Source: CAVVAH01 sp963746175
Lineage (GTDB): Bacteria; Actinomycetota; Actinomycetes; JACCUZ01
DNA: 64,000 nucleotides
Direction of reading: 5' to 3'
Assembly (NCBI GenBank): GCA_963746175.1
Contig: CAVVAH010000008.1
Coordinates: forward strand, 868,001-932,000
The notes below the pieces were generated by a model. That model was not told the origin of the DNA. It saw only the letters and a list, made by a program, of their open reading frames with translations, and did not search any database. Position numbers and translations under genes: made by a program. The stretch's first letter is position 1; each line of letters begins with the position of its first letter. Shown here piece by piece: positions 34,642-43,272 of the stretch.

Positions 34642-35612
34642 CACTGCTTCCTCTCGCGGAAGAGCCAGAACACGACGACGCTCGTCAGCATGAGCACCAG
34701 GGTCAGCACGTAGCTCATCGCCGCGGCTTGGCCCATCTGGTACTGCCGCAGCCCGGTCTCCGCGATCTGGTAGATCGCCGTGCGGGTCTCGGTGCCCGGC
34801 GAGCCCTTGGTCATCAGGTAGGACTGACCGAACATGTTGGCAGAGGCGATGATCGTCACCATCGTCACGAACGCGATCACGGGACGTAGGCCCGGCACGG
34901 TGACGTGCCGGAACCGTTGCCACGCGCTCGCGCCGTCGACCTCGGCGGCCTCGTAGAGCTCCGGGGAGATGTCCTGCAGGCCGGCCAGGTAGATGACGGC
35001 GTTGAAGCCGAGCGTCCACCACACCGTGACGCCCACGAGCGCGAACCAAGCCTCCGGGACGGACGTGAGCCACGGGATGTCGTGCGGGAGGTGCAGCACG
35101 CCGAGGTAGTGGTTGACGACCCCGATGTTGTTGTCGAGCAGGAACGACCAGATGACGGCGACCACGGCGACGCCGAGCACGAACGGCGCGAAGTAGATGG
35201 CCCGGAACAGGTTGCGGCCGCGGAACTTCTGGTTCATCGCCAGCGCGACGCCGAGCGGCACGACCAGCAGCAGCGGCACGCTCATGGCCGTGAAGATCGC
35301 GGTCGCCCGCATGCTGCGCCAGAAACGCTCGAAGGCGAGCGATGAGCTGTCCACGAGGTCGCGGTAGTTGGCCAGACCCACGAACGGCTTGTTCGGCAGC
35401 GTGTAGTCGTAGTCGTGCAGGCTGATCCAGAACCCGTAGACGGCCGGGGCCACCACGAACGCGAGGAAGAGCACGAGGTACGGGGCGAGGAACAGCCAGG
35501 GGGCAGCACCGTTCCCCCGGCTGGCGCCGCCCGCACCTCGCCGCCCGCCCGGAGGAGCGATCTCGTCGCCCTCCAGACGAGCGGCGGAGTCGGCCGTGGC
35601 CATGGCGGCCAT
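34641..35612 (-). CDS. Carbohydrate ABC transporter permease (MalF type)
   Basis: This 323-residue partner permease has a short cytoplasmic N-terminus, then WLFLAPYLVLFLAFVVAPAVYGFWISLHDY and five further helices. The EAA loop is LQDISPELYEAAEVDGASAWQRFRHVTVPGLRPVIAFV (near residues 210-250). ATG 35612 lies 2 bp after the binding-protein stop; a second ATG at 35603 is also possible. The two permeases should form the membrane channel, with an ATPase supplied from elsewhere: no MsmK/UgpC-like ATPase gene is found at this locus, as in many actinomycetes where one ATPase serves several sugar systems. Confidence 0.94.
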   Translation of the reverse strand: MAAMATADSAARLEGDEIAPPGGRRGAGGASRGNGAAPWLFLAPYLVLFLAFVVAPAVYGFWISLHDYDYTLPNKPFVGLANYRDLVDSSSLAFERFWRSMRATAIFTAMSVPLLLVVPLGVALAMNQKFRGRNLFRAIYFAPFVLGVAVVAVIWSFLLDNNIGVVNHYLGVLHLPHDIPWLTSVPEAWFALVGVTVWWTLGFNAVIYLAGLQDISPELYEAAEVDGASAWQRFRHVTVPGLRPVIAFVTMVTIIASANMFGQSYLMTKGSPGTETRTAIYQIAETGLRQYQMGQAAAMSYVLTLVLMLTSVVVFWLFRERKQ

Positions 35613-35614
35613 GG

Positions 35615-36955
35615 TCAGGCGCCGTACTTCTTCAAGTTGTCCTGCATCGCCGAGGTCGCCTTCGTCGCGGCGTCCTTGAGCGCGTCGGCCGGCGAGCGCT
35701 TCATCAGGGTGGCCTCGTTGACCGCGATCTCCAGTGTCTGCGCCTGCACGTCGCCCACACCTGGGATCGGCGGCAGGAACCGCATCGCGGAGATGTTCTT
35801 GGCGACCGGCCCCTGTGCGGAGTCCGTCACCTGCACGTCCTCCTGCACCGACTTCCGCGCCGGGATCAGGCCCGACCCGGCCCACTCCGCCGACTTCTTG
35901 CTCATCCAGTCGATGAACACCCGCGCCGCGTCGAACTTGTTGTCGTCGCCGGTCGACTGCCGGGTGATGAAGAAGTGGTGCGAGTTGGCCCACACGGCAT
36001 CCTGGTCACCGATCTTCGGGATGGGGGCGAGCATGAACGGGACGTTGGCGCCCTTGAGGTCGTTGATCTGCCAGATGCCGTCCCAGGTCACCGCGAGCTT
36101 GTTGTTCTTGAAGCCGACGTACTGCGTGTCGATGGCGACGTTCTTCGGGCTGTAGCCGTTCTTGATCTGGTCGACCATCCAGGTCAGGCCGTCGACACCG
36201 GCCTGGCTGTCGAAGGTGGCCTTCGAGCCGTCCTCGGCGTAGGGCTCACCACCGTGCTGCCACAGCAGCGACAGGAACATCAGGTGGGCCGGCCACTTGG
36301 TCGGCATCCAGAACGGCTGCGCCTGCCCGGCCTTGCTCTTCAGCGCGTCCAGCGCCTCCTGGAAGGACGCGGCGTCGGCGGGAGCAGTGGTGATCCCGGC
36401 CTTGTCGGCGTCGTCCTTGCGCAGGTACATGCCGAGCGAGTGCACGTCGAGCGGGATGCCGTAGCGCTTGCCCTGGTAGATGCCGGCCTTCCACACCTCG
36501 GGGCTGAAGTCCGACTCCTGGAGACCCAGCGCCTTCGCGACGTCGTCGACCGGCACGATCACCTTGCGTGCTGCGTTGGTGGCCAGCTGGTCCTGGTGCA
36601 TCACTCCGACGTCAGGACCCTTGTTGGCCGTCACGGCGGCCGGCACCTTCTGGTAGAAGTCGGCCCACTGGATGGTGTTCTGCTTGATGGTGATCTTCGG
36701 GTTGGCCTGCTGGAACTCCTCGACCAGCTTGTCCATCGAGGGACCGTCACCGCCGGTGAACCCGTTCCAGTAGGACAGGGTCACCGCCGGCCCGGTGTAC
36801 TTCCCGGTGAACTTCGATCCGCTGCTGGTGCTGCCACCAGCGACGTCGTCAGCGGACTTGCCGCCGCCGCACGCGGTGAGGGCTGCGCCTGCTGCGACGC
36901 CGCCGCCCACGGCGAGGAACCCGCGGCGCGAGAAACCTGTCCTGTCGGTGCTCAT
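35615..36955 (-). CDS. Sugar ABC transporter substrate-binding lipoprotein (Tat-type)
   Basis: This 446-residue cluster-B (SBP type 1) binding protein has a twin-arginine lipoprotein signal, GFSRRGFLAVGGGVAAGAALTACGGG, with RR at residues 10-11 and lipobox LTAC. The mature part opens VTLSYWNGFTGGDGPSMDKLVEEFQQANP and continues through KGPDVGVMHQDQLA, YGIPLDVHSLGMYLRKDD, AVTWDGIWQINDLKG and WMSKKSAEWAGSG, typical of oligosaccharide binders. The ATG at 36955 has GGAGG 8 nt upstream. It is the first transporter gene, 41 bp downstream of the GH43 gene on the same strand. Arabino-oligosaccharide is inferred from context as ligand. Confidence 0.94.
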   Translation of the reverse strand: MSTDRTGFSRRGFLAVGGGVAAGAALTACGGGKSADDVAGGSTSSGSKFTGKYTGPAVTLSYWNGFTGGDGPSMDKLVEEFQQANPKITIKQNTIQWADFYQKVPAAVTANKGPDVGVMHQDQLATNAARKVIVPVDDVAKALGLQESDFSPEVWKAGIYQGKRYGIPLDVHSLGMYLRKDDADKAGITTAPADAASFQEALDALKSKAGQAQPFWMPTKWPAHLMFLSLLWQHGGEPYAEDGSKATFDSQAGVDGLTWMVDQIKNGYSPKNVAIDTQYVGFKNNKLAVTWDGIWQINDLKGANVPFMLAPIPKIGDQDAVWANSHHFFITRQSTGDDNKFDAARVFIDWMSKKSAEWAGSGLIPARKSVQEDVQVTDSAQGPVAKNISAMRFLPPIPGVGDVQAQTLEIAVNEATLMKRSPADALKDAATKATSAMQDNLKKYGA

Positions 36956-36996
36956 GTGCCTTGCCTCCTGCTCGGTGGTGCGGGGGTTGCGAGGGG

Positions 36997-39192
36997 TCAT
37001 CGGTAGGTGCGGAACCAGTCGAACTGCGCCGTCGCCGCGGGGTCCGAGAGGTTGCGGCCCTGGGAGACCAGGCCGACCCGCAGCTGCGAGCCGGCGGGCA
37101 GCGTCCACACGCCGCCCTTGACCCAGTCGGTGCCGTCGCGGCTGGTCCAGGCGCGCAGCTCGTGCTCGCCGTGGCCGGCGTCGACGTGGTGCGTGATGCG
37201 CAGGTACGTCGTGTCGGCCGGCGGGCCGACGATCGTGCCGCCGTTCTGGACGCCGTCGTCGTCGGGCCACGGCATCTCCTTGCCGAACTCCGTCTGGCGG
37301 GTGTTCCAGATCGCGACGTGCGAGAGCCTGGTGAAGAGGTCGTCGCCGACGTAGACCACCAGCCCTGCCTGCTGGTAGTTGCGGACCGTGTCGGTGCCGA
37401 GGTCGATCGTGAGCTTCGTCGTGATGGCCCAGTCGCCCGTCAGCGCGCCCCGGAGGAGGACACCGGCCGAGCTGCCGGGACCGTTCAGGTCCGCCGGCTC
37501 GGTGGGCCAGCGAAGGACGCCGCCGGCGACGGTGGCCTGCGGGTCCGGCCGCACCCAGCTCCATCCGGCCCCGAGCGCGGCACCGTCGAACTCGTCGCTC
37601 GCCGATGGCACCAGCCGTGAGGGCACGTCGTCGGCAACCGCGCGCGTGACCCGCTCCGCGGGGGCGGCGACCGTGACGTTGGTGGCGGTGCCGCCGGCTG
37701 TGACAGCACCCGCGCGCCCGGCCCCGGAGCGCAGCGACGTCGGCAGCGTCAGCGCCAGCTGCGCGAGCGGGTCTCCTAGCCGGGCCTGGCTCAGCTCGGC
37801 GTACGCAGTGCTGCCGCGGACCTGGAGGACGACGCTGTGCAGCGCGCCCGGGTCGAGGCCGGCGGGAAGCGGAGCGGTGCGCTCGACCCGCTTCCCGCCG
37901 GAGCGTGCGACGAGCCGGAGCTCGTGAGCCGCGGGCCGGACGGTGGCGCGTACGCCGTGCGTACGCCCTGACCAGCGAGCGACCAGGGACGCGCCGCCGG
38001 CGAGATCACCCTCGACCCGGACGTCGCCGCGGCGGTTCGCGCCGAGGGTGCTGCCGTCACGAACAATCAGCCGGGAGTCGGAGGACGTCAACGGTGCCGG
38101 CTGGGCGGTGTCGCTCGGTCCACGACCGGCGCGGACCAGCGGCCACCCGTCGACCCAGTCCAGGCGGTCCATCAGCATCGGTCGCTCGTTGATGCCCGAG
38201 GTGCCGTCGAGGTAGGGGTCGCCCCGGTCGAGAGCGTGGTAGACGATCCAGTCCTGGCCGGCGACGTCACGGGCGATCGCGTTGTGGCCCGCGCCGACCC
38301 AACGGTTGCCGTTCTGGTTGAGGACCGGGGTGCCGCCGGCTCGGGAGGCCACCAGTGGCGTGCCCTGGGCGTCGGCGTACGGACCGCGCAGGTCGCGGGA
38401 CCTGCCGACCTGCACGCTGTAGCCGGTCGTCGGGCCGGCGCAGCAGTTCGCCGTGGAGGCGAACAGGTACCAGTAGGCGCCGTGCCGTACGACGTACGCG
38501 CCCTCGAACTTGTTGTCGATCGCGACCATCGTCGCGGGCCCGGTCGTCGCGGTGCCGGCGTCGTTCAACGGCTGCACGAACATGCCGCCGTTGTAGGAGC
38601 CGTAGAACACCCACTGGGACCCGTCGCCGTCCGAGACGACCGACGGGTCGAAGGTCCAGAGGTAGCCGCCGTTGCCGGGGCGCGGACCCACGACGGGCGC
38701 GCCGCTGTCGGTCCACGGACCGGCCGGGGTCGGGGCCGTGGCCATGCCGATCGCGTTGTCGTCGCGGGCCGGCGTCACCGTCGTCTGGGTGACGACGTAG
38801 TACATGCGGTACTCGCCGTCGACGTAGCGGATGTCGGGTGCCCAGAGGCCGGTGTCGGCCTCGGCCCAGGTCGGCAGGGTGGCGTCGGTGAAGGCGTCGC
38901 CGATGTACGTCCAGTGCACGAGGTCGTGCGACTTCGCCATCGGGATCCGGTGCGCGGTGCCCTCACCCTCGTGCAGCGGGTCGGACGTGCCGTAGGAGTA
39001 CCACCAGCCGTCCTTGCCGCGGATCAGCGACGGGTCGGCGAACGTGTCGGCGAACTCCTTGCTGACCGGGTTGACGTACGTCGGCTGGTCCGCCGCCCGT
39101 GAGGAGGCGACCGGTCCGGCCACAAGGGCGGTCACGGCCAGCGCGAGCGCCGCGAGCAGCGCCGCGGCGCGGGTGTCGAGTCGTCGTGTCAT
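36997..39192 (-). CDS. Secreted GH43 arabinanase/arabinofuranosidase with C-terminal DUF1349-like domain
   Basis: This 731-residue protein has a signal peptide (RAAALLAALALAVTALVAGPVASSRA). The five-bladed GH43 catalytic domain (about 38-345) shows all three acids: Asp in FADPSLIRGKDGWWYSYGTSD (general base), Asp in WTFDPSVVSDGDG and Glu in NKFEGAYVVRHGAYWYLFAS (general acid). A middle beta domain (about 365-515) follows, then a lectin-like DUF1349-type domain (about 525-730) starting SDEFDGAALGAGWSWVRPDP. Enzymes of this plan cut arabinan or arabinoxylan outside the cell. The ATG overlaps the stop of the GH51 gene as ATGA. Confidence 0.93.
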   Translation of the reverse strand: MTRRLDTRAAALLAALALAVTALVAGPVASSRAADQPTYVNPVSKEFADTFADPSLIRGKDGWWYSYGTSDPLHEGEGTAHRIPMAKSHDLVHWTYIGDAFTDATLPTWAEADTGLWAPDIRYVDGEYRMYYVVTQTTVTPARDDNAIGMATAPTPAGPWTDSGAPVVGPRPGNGGYLWTFDPSVVSDGDGSQWVFYGSYNGGMFVQPLNDAGTATTGPATMVAIDNKFEGAYVVRHGAYWYLFASTANCCAGPTTGYSVQVGRSRDLRGPYADAQGTPLVASRAGGTPVLNQNGNRWVGAGHNAIARDVAGQDWIVYHALDRGDPYLDGTSGINERPMLMDRLDWVDGWPLVRAGRGPSDTAQPAPLTSSDSRLIVRDGSTLGANRRGDVRVEGDLAGGASLVARWSGRTHGVRATVRPAAHELRLVARSGGKRVERTAPLPAGLDPGALHSVVLQVRGSTAYAELSQARLGDPLAQLALTLPTSLRSGAGRAGAVTAGGTATNVTVAAPAERVTRAVADDVPSRLVPSASDEFDGAALGAGWSWVRPDPQATVAGGVLRWPTEPADLNGPGSSAGVLLRGALTGDWAITTKLTIDLGTDTVRNYQQAGLVVYVGDDLFTRLSHVAIWNTRQTEFGKEMPWPDDDGVQNGGTIVGPPADTTYLRITHHVDAGHGEHELRAWTSRDGTDWVKGGVWTLPAGSQLRVGLVSQGRNLSDPAATAQFDWFRTYR

Positions 39193-40745
39193 CGGGTCCC
39201 CCTGGACGTGGTCGGGCGCAGTGTGAGCGCGGTCCACGACGCTGCCGGCAGCGTCGCGGTGAGGCGGTCGTCGCGGATCTCGGCGTCGGTCCCGCGGCGC
39301 GGGACGACCCGGTCCGGCTCGGCGCTGGTGTTGGTCGCGCGGAGGCCGACGGGGTCGTCCCCGCCCATGACGTGGTGCTCGTCGATCTCGAGCCGGCCGT
39401 GCTCCGCGACCAGCGGCCGGAGGTTCGCTTCGAGATGCAGCGCGGCGGCGGGGTCCCGGTTGACGGCGAGCAGCACGGTGGCACCGGTCTGCAGGTCGAG
39501 CGTCGCGGTGACGTCGAGCGCCGGCACCTCGCCGTAGCGCTCGGTGGCGACCGACGGGCCGCGCGCCTCGACGCGGAGCACCTGGCCGCGCGCGAGCCGT
39601 GCGGTCAGGGCGAAGGGGTGGAAGATGCTCTGCCGCCACGCCGGGCCGCCGGGCTCGGTCCGGATCGGCGCGATGATGTTGACGAGCTGCGCCTGGCAGG
39701 CGACCCCGACGCGGTCGGCGTGCCGCAGCAGCGTGATGAGGAAGCTGCCGACCACCACGGCGTCGACCGCGGTGAACTCGTCCTCGATCAGGTCCGGCGC
39801 GAACGTCCAGTCCAGCTGCCGCTGCCCGGGGAACCGGGACTGGTACCAGACGTTCCACTCGTCGAAGGACAGCTTGAGCTTCTTGCGGCTGCGCAGCTTG
39901 GCGCCGACGTGGTCGGCGGTCGCGACCACCGCGTCGATGAACGCGTCCATGTCGGTCGACGAGGCGAGGAAGCTGGCCAGGTCGCCGTCGTGCTCCTCGT
40001 AGTAGTCGTGCAGGGAGATGTAGTCGACCTGCTCGTAGGTCTGCTCGAGCACCTCGGCCTCCCACGCGCCGAACGTCGGCATCTGGGAGTTGGAGCTGCC
40101 GACCGCGACCAGCTCGATCTGGTCGTCGACCATGCGCATGGCCTTCGCGGTCTCGGCGGCCAGCCGGCCGTACTCGTGCGCCGTCTTCTGGCCCATCTGC
40201 CACGGTCCGTCGAGCTCGTTGCCCAGGCACCAGAGGCGGATGCCGTGCGGCTTCTCGACGCCGTGGGAACGGCGCAGGTCCGACCAGTAGGTGCCGTCAG
40301 GGTGGTTGCAGTACTCGATGAGGTCGACGGCCTCCTGGACACCTCGGGTCCCGAGGTTGACCGCCATCATCGGCTCGACGCCGGCCTGTCCCGCCCAGGT
40401 CATCAGCTCGTTGACGCCGACGTCGTTGGGCTCGATCGCCCGCCATGCCAGGTCCAGCCGGGTGGGCCGCTGCTCGCGCGGGCCGACGCCGTCCTCCCAC
40501 CGGTAGCTGGAGACGAAGTTGCCGCCGGGGTACCGGACGATCGGGACGCCGAGCTCACGGGTGAGGTCGAGGACGTCGCGCCGGAACCCGTCCTGGTCGG
40601 CGGTGGGGTGGTCCGGCTCGTAGATGCCGGTGTAGACGCAGCGCCCCATGTGCTCGACGAACGAGCCGAACAGCCGGCGGTCGACCTCGCCCACGAGGAA
40701 CGCGGGGTCCAGGGTCAGCCGGACCACCCGGTCGGTGCTGGGCAC
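39189..40745 (-). CDS. Alpha-L-arabinofuranosidase (GH51)
   Basis: This 518-residue intracellular GH51 enzyme (no signal peptide) releases L-arabinose from imported arabino-oligosaccharides. Family blocks: LFGSFVEHMGRCVYTGIYEP, RYPGGNFVSSYRWEDGVGP, GIRLWCLGNELDGPWQMG with the acid/base Glu (near residue 180), DYISLHDYYEEHDGD and KLSFDEWNVWYQSRFPG with the nucleophile Glu (near 302). The Ig-like C-terminal beta domain ends LPAASWTALTLRP. GTG 40745 has GGAGG 5 nt upstream, better than starts in the longer frame. It is the first gene of the minus-strand arabinan unit, with the divergent LacI operator upstream. Confidence 0.95.
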   Translation of the reverse strand: MPSTDRVVRLTLDPAFLVGEVDRRLFGSFVEHMGRCVYTGIYEPDHPTADQDGFRRDVLDLTRELGVPIVRYPGGNFVSSYRWEDGVGPREQRPTRLDLAWRAIEPNDVGVNELMTWAGQAGVEPMMAVNLGTRGVQEAVDLIEYCNHPDGTYWSDLRRSHGVEKPHGIRLWCLGNELDGPWQMGQKTAHEYGRLAAETAKAMRMVDDQIELVAVGSSNSQMPTFGAWEAEVLEQTYEQVDYISLHDYYEEHDGDLASFLASSTDMDAFIDAVVATADHVGAKLRSRKKLKLSFDEWNVWYQSRFPGQRQLDWTFAPDLIEDEFTAVDAVVVGSFLITLLRHADRVGVACQAQLVNIIAPIRTEPGGPAWRQSIFHPFALTARLARGQVLRVEARGPSVATERYGEVPALDVTATLDLQTGATVLLAVNRDPAAALHLEANLRPLVAEHGRLEIDEHHVMGGDDPVGLRATNTSAEPDRVVPRRGTDAEIRDDRLTATLPAASWTALTLRPTTSRGTR

Positions 40746-40815
40746 GGGCGCCTCCGTCGTGGAGTCATGGCTCGGGACGTTCGTCGGTGGGGCTTGATGG
40801 ACCGGTCTACCGGGG

Positions 40816-40830
40816 TTGTACAACGTTGTA
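40816..40830. promoter_or_regulatory. LacI-type palindromic operator
   Basis: TACAACGTTGTA (40819-40830) is a perfect palindrome with the central CG typical of LacI-family operators, overlapping a second palindrome TTGTACAA (40816-40823). It lies between the divergent GH51 and LacI genes and so can control both. Confidence 0.65.
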
Positions 40831-40858
40831 AAGGGGTGCAGCGTGAGGAGGTACATCG

Positions 40859-42025
40859 ATGCACGTGTTAAGCGGACGTAAACCACCGGAGGATCACGAA
40901 ATGGTCACGAGGCGTGACGACGGGGCGGTCAACCCTCGCCCCGCTACCCTCCCGAGCGTGACCGCCCCGGACGGACCCGCCGGACGGCCGGCCCGGCTCC
41001 AGGACGTCGCCGCACGTGCCGGGGTGTCGGTGAAGACCGTTTCCAACGTCGTCAACGGCTACGTGCACGTGTCCCGGGACACCCGGGCGCGGGTCGACGC
41101 CGCCCTGGTCGAGCTCGACTACCGCCCCAACCTCGCCGCCCGCAACCTGCGCCGGGGCCGGTCCGGCATCGTCGCGCTCGCCCTGCCCGAGCTCGAGGTG
41201 CCGTACTTCGCCGAGCTGGCCCGGCACGTCGTGGAGGCGGCCCGGCAGCGCGGCTGGACCGTCCTCATCGACCAGACCGACGGCGAGCTGCACCGCGAGC
41301 AGCTGGTGATGGACGGCTACGGCACCCACCTCATGGACGGGCTGATTCTGAGCCCGATCGCGTCCGGAGTGCGCGAGCTCTCGGCCCGGCGGGCCACCAT
41401 CCCGATGGTGCTGCTCGGCGAGCGGATCTACGACGGCCCGGACGACCACGTCTCGATCGACAACGTCGCCGCGGCCACCACCGCAGTGCGGCACCTGCTC
41501 GACCTGGGCCGCCGGCGGGTGGCAGTCGTCGGCCGCCAGTCGCAGCCGTCGGCCCAGACGGCGCGGCTGCGCGAGCAGGGCTACCGGGAGGCGCTCGCCG
41601 CCGCGGGGCTGCCCTTCGACCCGGACCTCGTGGTCTCGACGGCCACCTTCACGCGGCACGAGGGGTCCGCCGCGGTGGACCGGCTGATGGCCCTCGCCGA
41701 GCCGCCGGACGCGATGTTCTGCTTCAACGACCTGCTGGCGCTCGGGGCGCTGCGGCGGCTGCACGAGCTCCGCGCCCGGGTGCCCGGCGACGTGGCCGTG
41801 GTCGGCGTCGACGACATCGAGGACAGCCGCTACGCGACGCCCACCCTCACCACCATCCGGCCGGACAAGGCACGCATCGCGCGGCTGGCCGTGGGACTGC
41901 TGGCCGACCGGATCGGCGATGCCTCGACCGGTGCTGTACGCCCGCCGCGGGAGCTCGAGGCGCCGTACGACCTGGTGGTGAGAGAGTCGGCACCAGCAGC
42001 GCCGCCTGGAGGAACGAGGTTCTGA
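40859..42025 (+). CDS. LacI-family regulator of the arabinan locus
   Basis: This 388-residue LacI/GalR regulator has its helix-turn-helix and hinge in ARLQDVAARAGVSVKTVSNVVNGYVHVSRDTRARVDAALVELDYRPNLAARNLRRGRSG (about residues 45-104). The periplasmic-binding-like sensor domain includes VALALPELEVPYFAELARHV, ILSPIASGVREL, DNVAAATTAVRHLLDLG and PGDVAVVGVDDIEDSRYATPTLTTIRPD. The ATG at 40859 has GAGGAGG 7 nt upstream; an ATG at 40901 with GGAGG 9 nt upstream is the alternative and would shorten the long N-terminal extension. It is divergent from the GH51-GH43-transporter unit and is the probable repressor. The next gene starts in its stop codon (TGATG). Confidence 0.92.
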   Translation: MHVLSGRKPPEDHEMVTRRDDGAVNPRPATLPSVTAPDGPAGRPARLQDVAARAGVSVKTVSNVVNGYVHVSRDTRARVDAALVELDYRPNLAARNLRRGRSGIVALALPELEVPYFAELARHVVEAARQRGWTVLIDQTDGELHREQLVMDGYGTHLMDGLILSPIASGVRELSARRATIPMVLLGERIYDGPDDHVSIDNVAAATTAVRHLLDLGRRRVAVVGRQSQPSAQTARLREQGYREALAAAGLPFDPDLVVSTATFTRHEGSAAVDRLMALAEPPDAMFCFNDLLALGALRRLHELRARVPGDVAVVGVDDIEDSRYATPTLTTIRPDKARIARLAVGLLADRIGDASTGAVRPPRELEAPYDLVVRESAPAAPPGGTRF

Positions 42026-42810
42026 TGCGGGCCGTACGGGTGCACGCGCCAGGTGGGATCGAGAACCTCAGCCTGGACGAGGTCGAACCACCACGGCCCG
42101 GTGCCGGCGAGGCCCTGGTCCGTGTCCACGCTGCCGCGATCACCCGGGACGAGCTGGACTGGGTCAGCGACCGTCTCCCGGCGATCCCGTCCTACGAGCT
42201 GTCCGGCGTCGTGGCGGAGGACGCGGCCGGACACCCGGCAGGCGAGGAGGTCTTCGCGCTCACGCCCTTCGATCGTGACGGCGTGGCGGCGGACTACGCG
42301 CTGGTGCCGGTCGACGTACTGGCCGCCAAGCCGCGTTCGTTGAGCCACGTGCAGTCGGCTGCGCTGCCCATGCCGGCGCTCAGCGCCTGGCAGGCACTGA
42401 TGGTCCACGGTCAGCTGCAACCGGGAGAACGGGTCGCGGTCACCGGCGGACACGGCGGTGTCGGCCATCTGGCGACACAGCTGGCCAGGAGCAAGGATGC
42501 GGTGCTCGTTCAGGACGGCCTGGAGTGCGACCTCCTCTTCGACACCGTCGGGGGTGATGCGCTGGCCAGAGCAATACGGCACGCAGGTCGCGTCGTGACC
42601 ATCGCAGCCGAGGCGCCGGGCGCGCACTACTTCATCGTCGAGCCCAGCCGCGACCAGCTGCTCGAGGTGGCGCGCCTCGCCGATGCCGGGGAACTGGCGC
42701 CCCAGATCGACTCGACCTTCCCGCTGCACGAGGCGACGGTGGCGTTCACCCGCATCACGGCTCGCGGGAAGCACGGCAAGGTGGTCCTCGAGGTCAGCGA
42801 GCAACGCTGA
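42025..42810 (+). CDS. Zinc-less alcohol dehydrogenase/quinone oxidoreductase with shortened cofactor domain
   Basis: This medium-chain dehydrogenase (261 aa) has the N-terminal GroES-like domain intact: MRAVRVHAPGGIENLSLDEVEPPRPGAGEALVRVHAAAITRDELDW, then SYELSGVVAE and AALPMPALSAWQALM. The nucleotide-binding motif is present (VTGGHGGVGHLATQLARS, near residue 140). The sequence then goes straight to KDAVLVQDGLECDLLFDTVGGDAL, about 30 residues shorter here than typical relatives of around 300 aa that keep the second and third Rossmann strands. It may not bind NADPH normally. No structural-zinc Cys cluster is present. Its ATG lies in the LacI stop (TGATG), so it is co-transcribed, but a link to arabinan use is not obvious. 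Confidence 0.82.
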   Translation: MRAVRVHAPGGIENLSLDEVEPPRPGAGEALVRVHAAAITRDELDWVSDRLPAIPSYELSGVVAEDAAGHPAGEEVFALTPFDRDGVAADYALVPVDVLAAKPRSLSHVQSAALPMPALSAWQALMVHGQLQPGERVAVTGGHGGVGHLATQLARSKDAVLVQDGLECDLLFDTVGGDALARAIRHAGRVVTIAAEAPGAHYFIVEPSRDQLLEVARLADAGELAPQIDSTFPLHEATVAFTRITARGKHGKVVLEVSEQR

Positions 42811-42844
42811 CGTCCGGGCGCGCGACCCTCTGACCGCCGGATGC

Positions 42845-42889
42845 GGGTGGAGCTGAGGGGACTCGAACCCCTGACCCCTCGTTGCGAAC
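42845..42889 (-). repeat. att-like copy of the tRNA-Ala 3' part
   Basis: 45 bp matching 53795-53840 with a single-base deletion. It covers the T-arm, acceptor 3' strand and part of the anticodon arm of tRNA-Ala. The match stops abruptly at TTGCGAAC, so this cannot fold as a tRNA. Confidence 0.85.
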
Positions 42890-42971
42890 TCGCGGCAGGG
42901 GGGTCGTTGATGGTCATTCATGCAGGTCAGTGACCCGCAATGGTCTGCACGAGACGCGTTTGGTCGGTGCG

Positions 42972-42993
42972 GCTGCTGTACTTTGCTGCTGTA
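42972..42993 (+). repeat. End motif near the left att copy
   Basis: GCTGCTGTACTTTGCTGCTG continues to TA. A close relative, CTGCTGCAGTATTTTGCTGC continuing to TGTA, lies at 53725-53748 near the other end, in the same orientation. Arm-type integrase sites are one explanation. Confidence 0.5.
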
Positions 42994-43100
42994 GTTCCTG
43001 CCGTCGACGGGGTCAGTTGACAACGGCCGGCGCTGGTGGCCTAGCTCGTTGATCCACACCGACGAACGCCGGCCATGCGGCCGTTCACCGGTGAACCAGG

Positions 43101-43146
43101 ACGACGTCATTGATGGTCGGTCTTCACCGACCATCAATAACGTCGT
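43101..43146. repeat. Hairpin with 21-bp arms
   Basis: Arms 43101-43121 and 43126-43146 (core ATTGATGGTCGGT/ACCGACCATCAAT) pair at 20 of 21 positions around a CTTC loop. The right half continues into CGTCGTATCAGGC and is repeated, with changes, at 45226-45260. Confidence 0.8.
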
Positions 43147-43272
43147 ATCAGGCGGTCCGCGGGCGTCCGTGTCAGTCCGCCGGCCGAGTGCTCGGCGGAC
43201 CAGGAGGTGGAGGCCGTCACAGCTGAGATCGTGTCGTTGGCAAGGGCCAAGGTGACCAGCCAGTCTGGATAG

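Larger units (their letters stand above)
42890..43272. other. Left island end: no gene, several palindromes
   Basis: No coding region is supported. It holds an arm-like motif GCTGCTGTA-CTTTGCTGCTGTA (42972-42993), a 14-bp palindrome GTTCACCGGTGAAC (43083-43096), the long hairpin at 43101-43146, and GTCCGCCG/CGGCGGAC at 43175-43200. Confidence 0.5.

Noticed and set aside
42848..42889. A second tRNA-Ala gene
   Set aside because: Only the 3' part is present; the 5' acceptor and D-arm are missing and sequence diverges after TTGCGAAC. It is an att-type copy.
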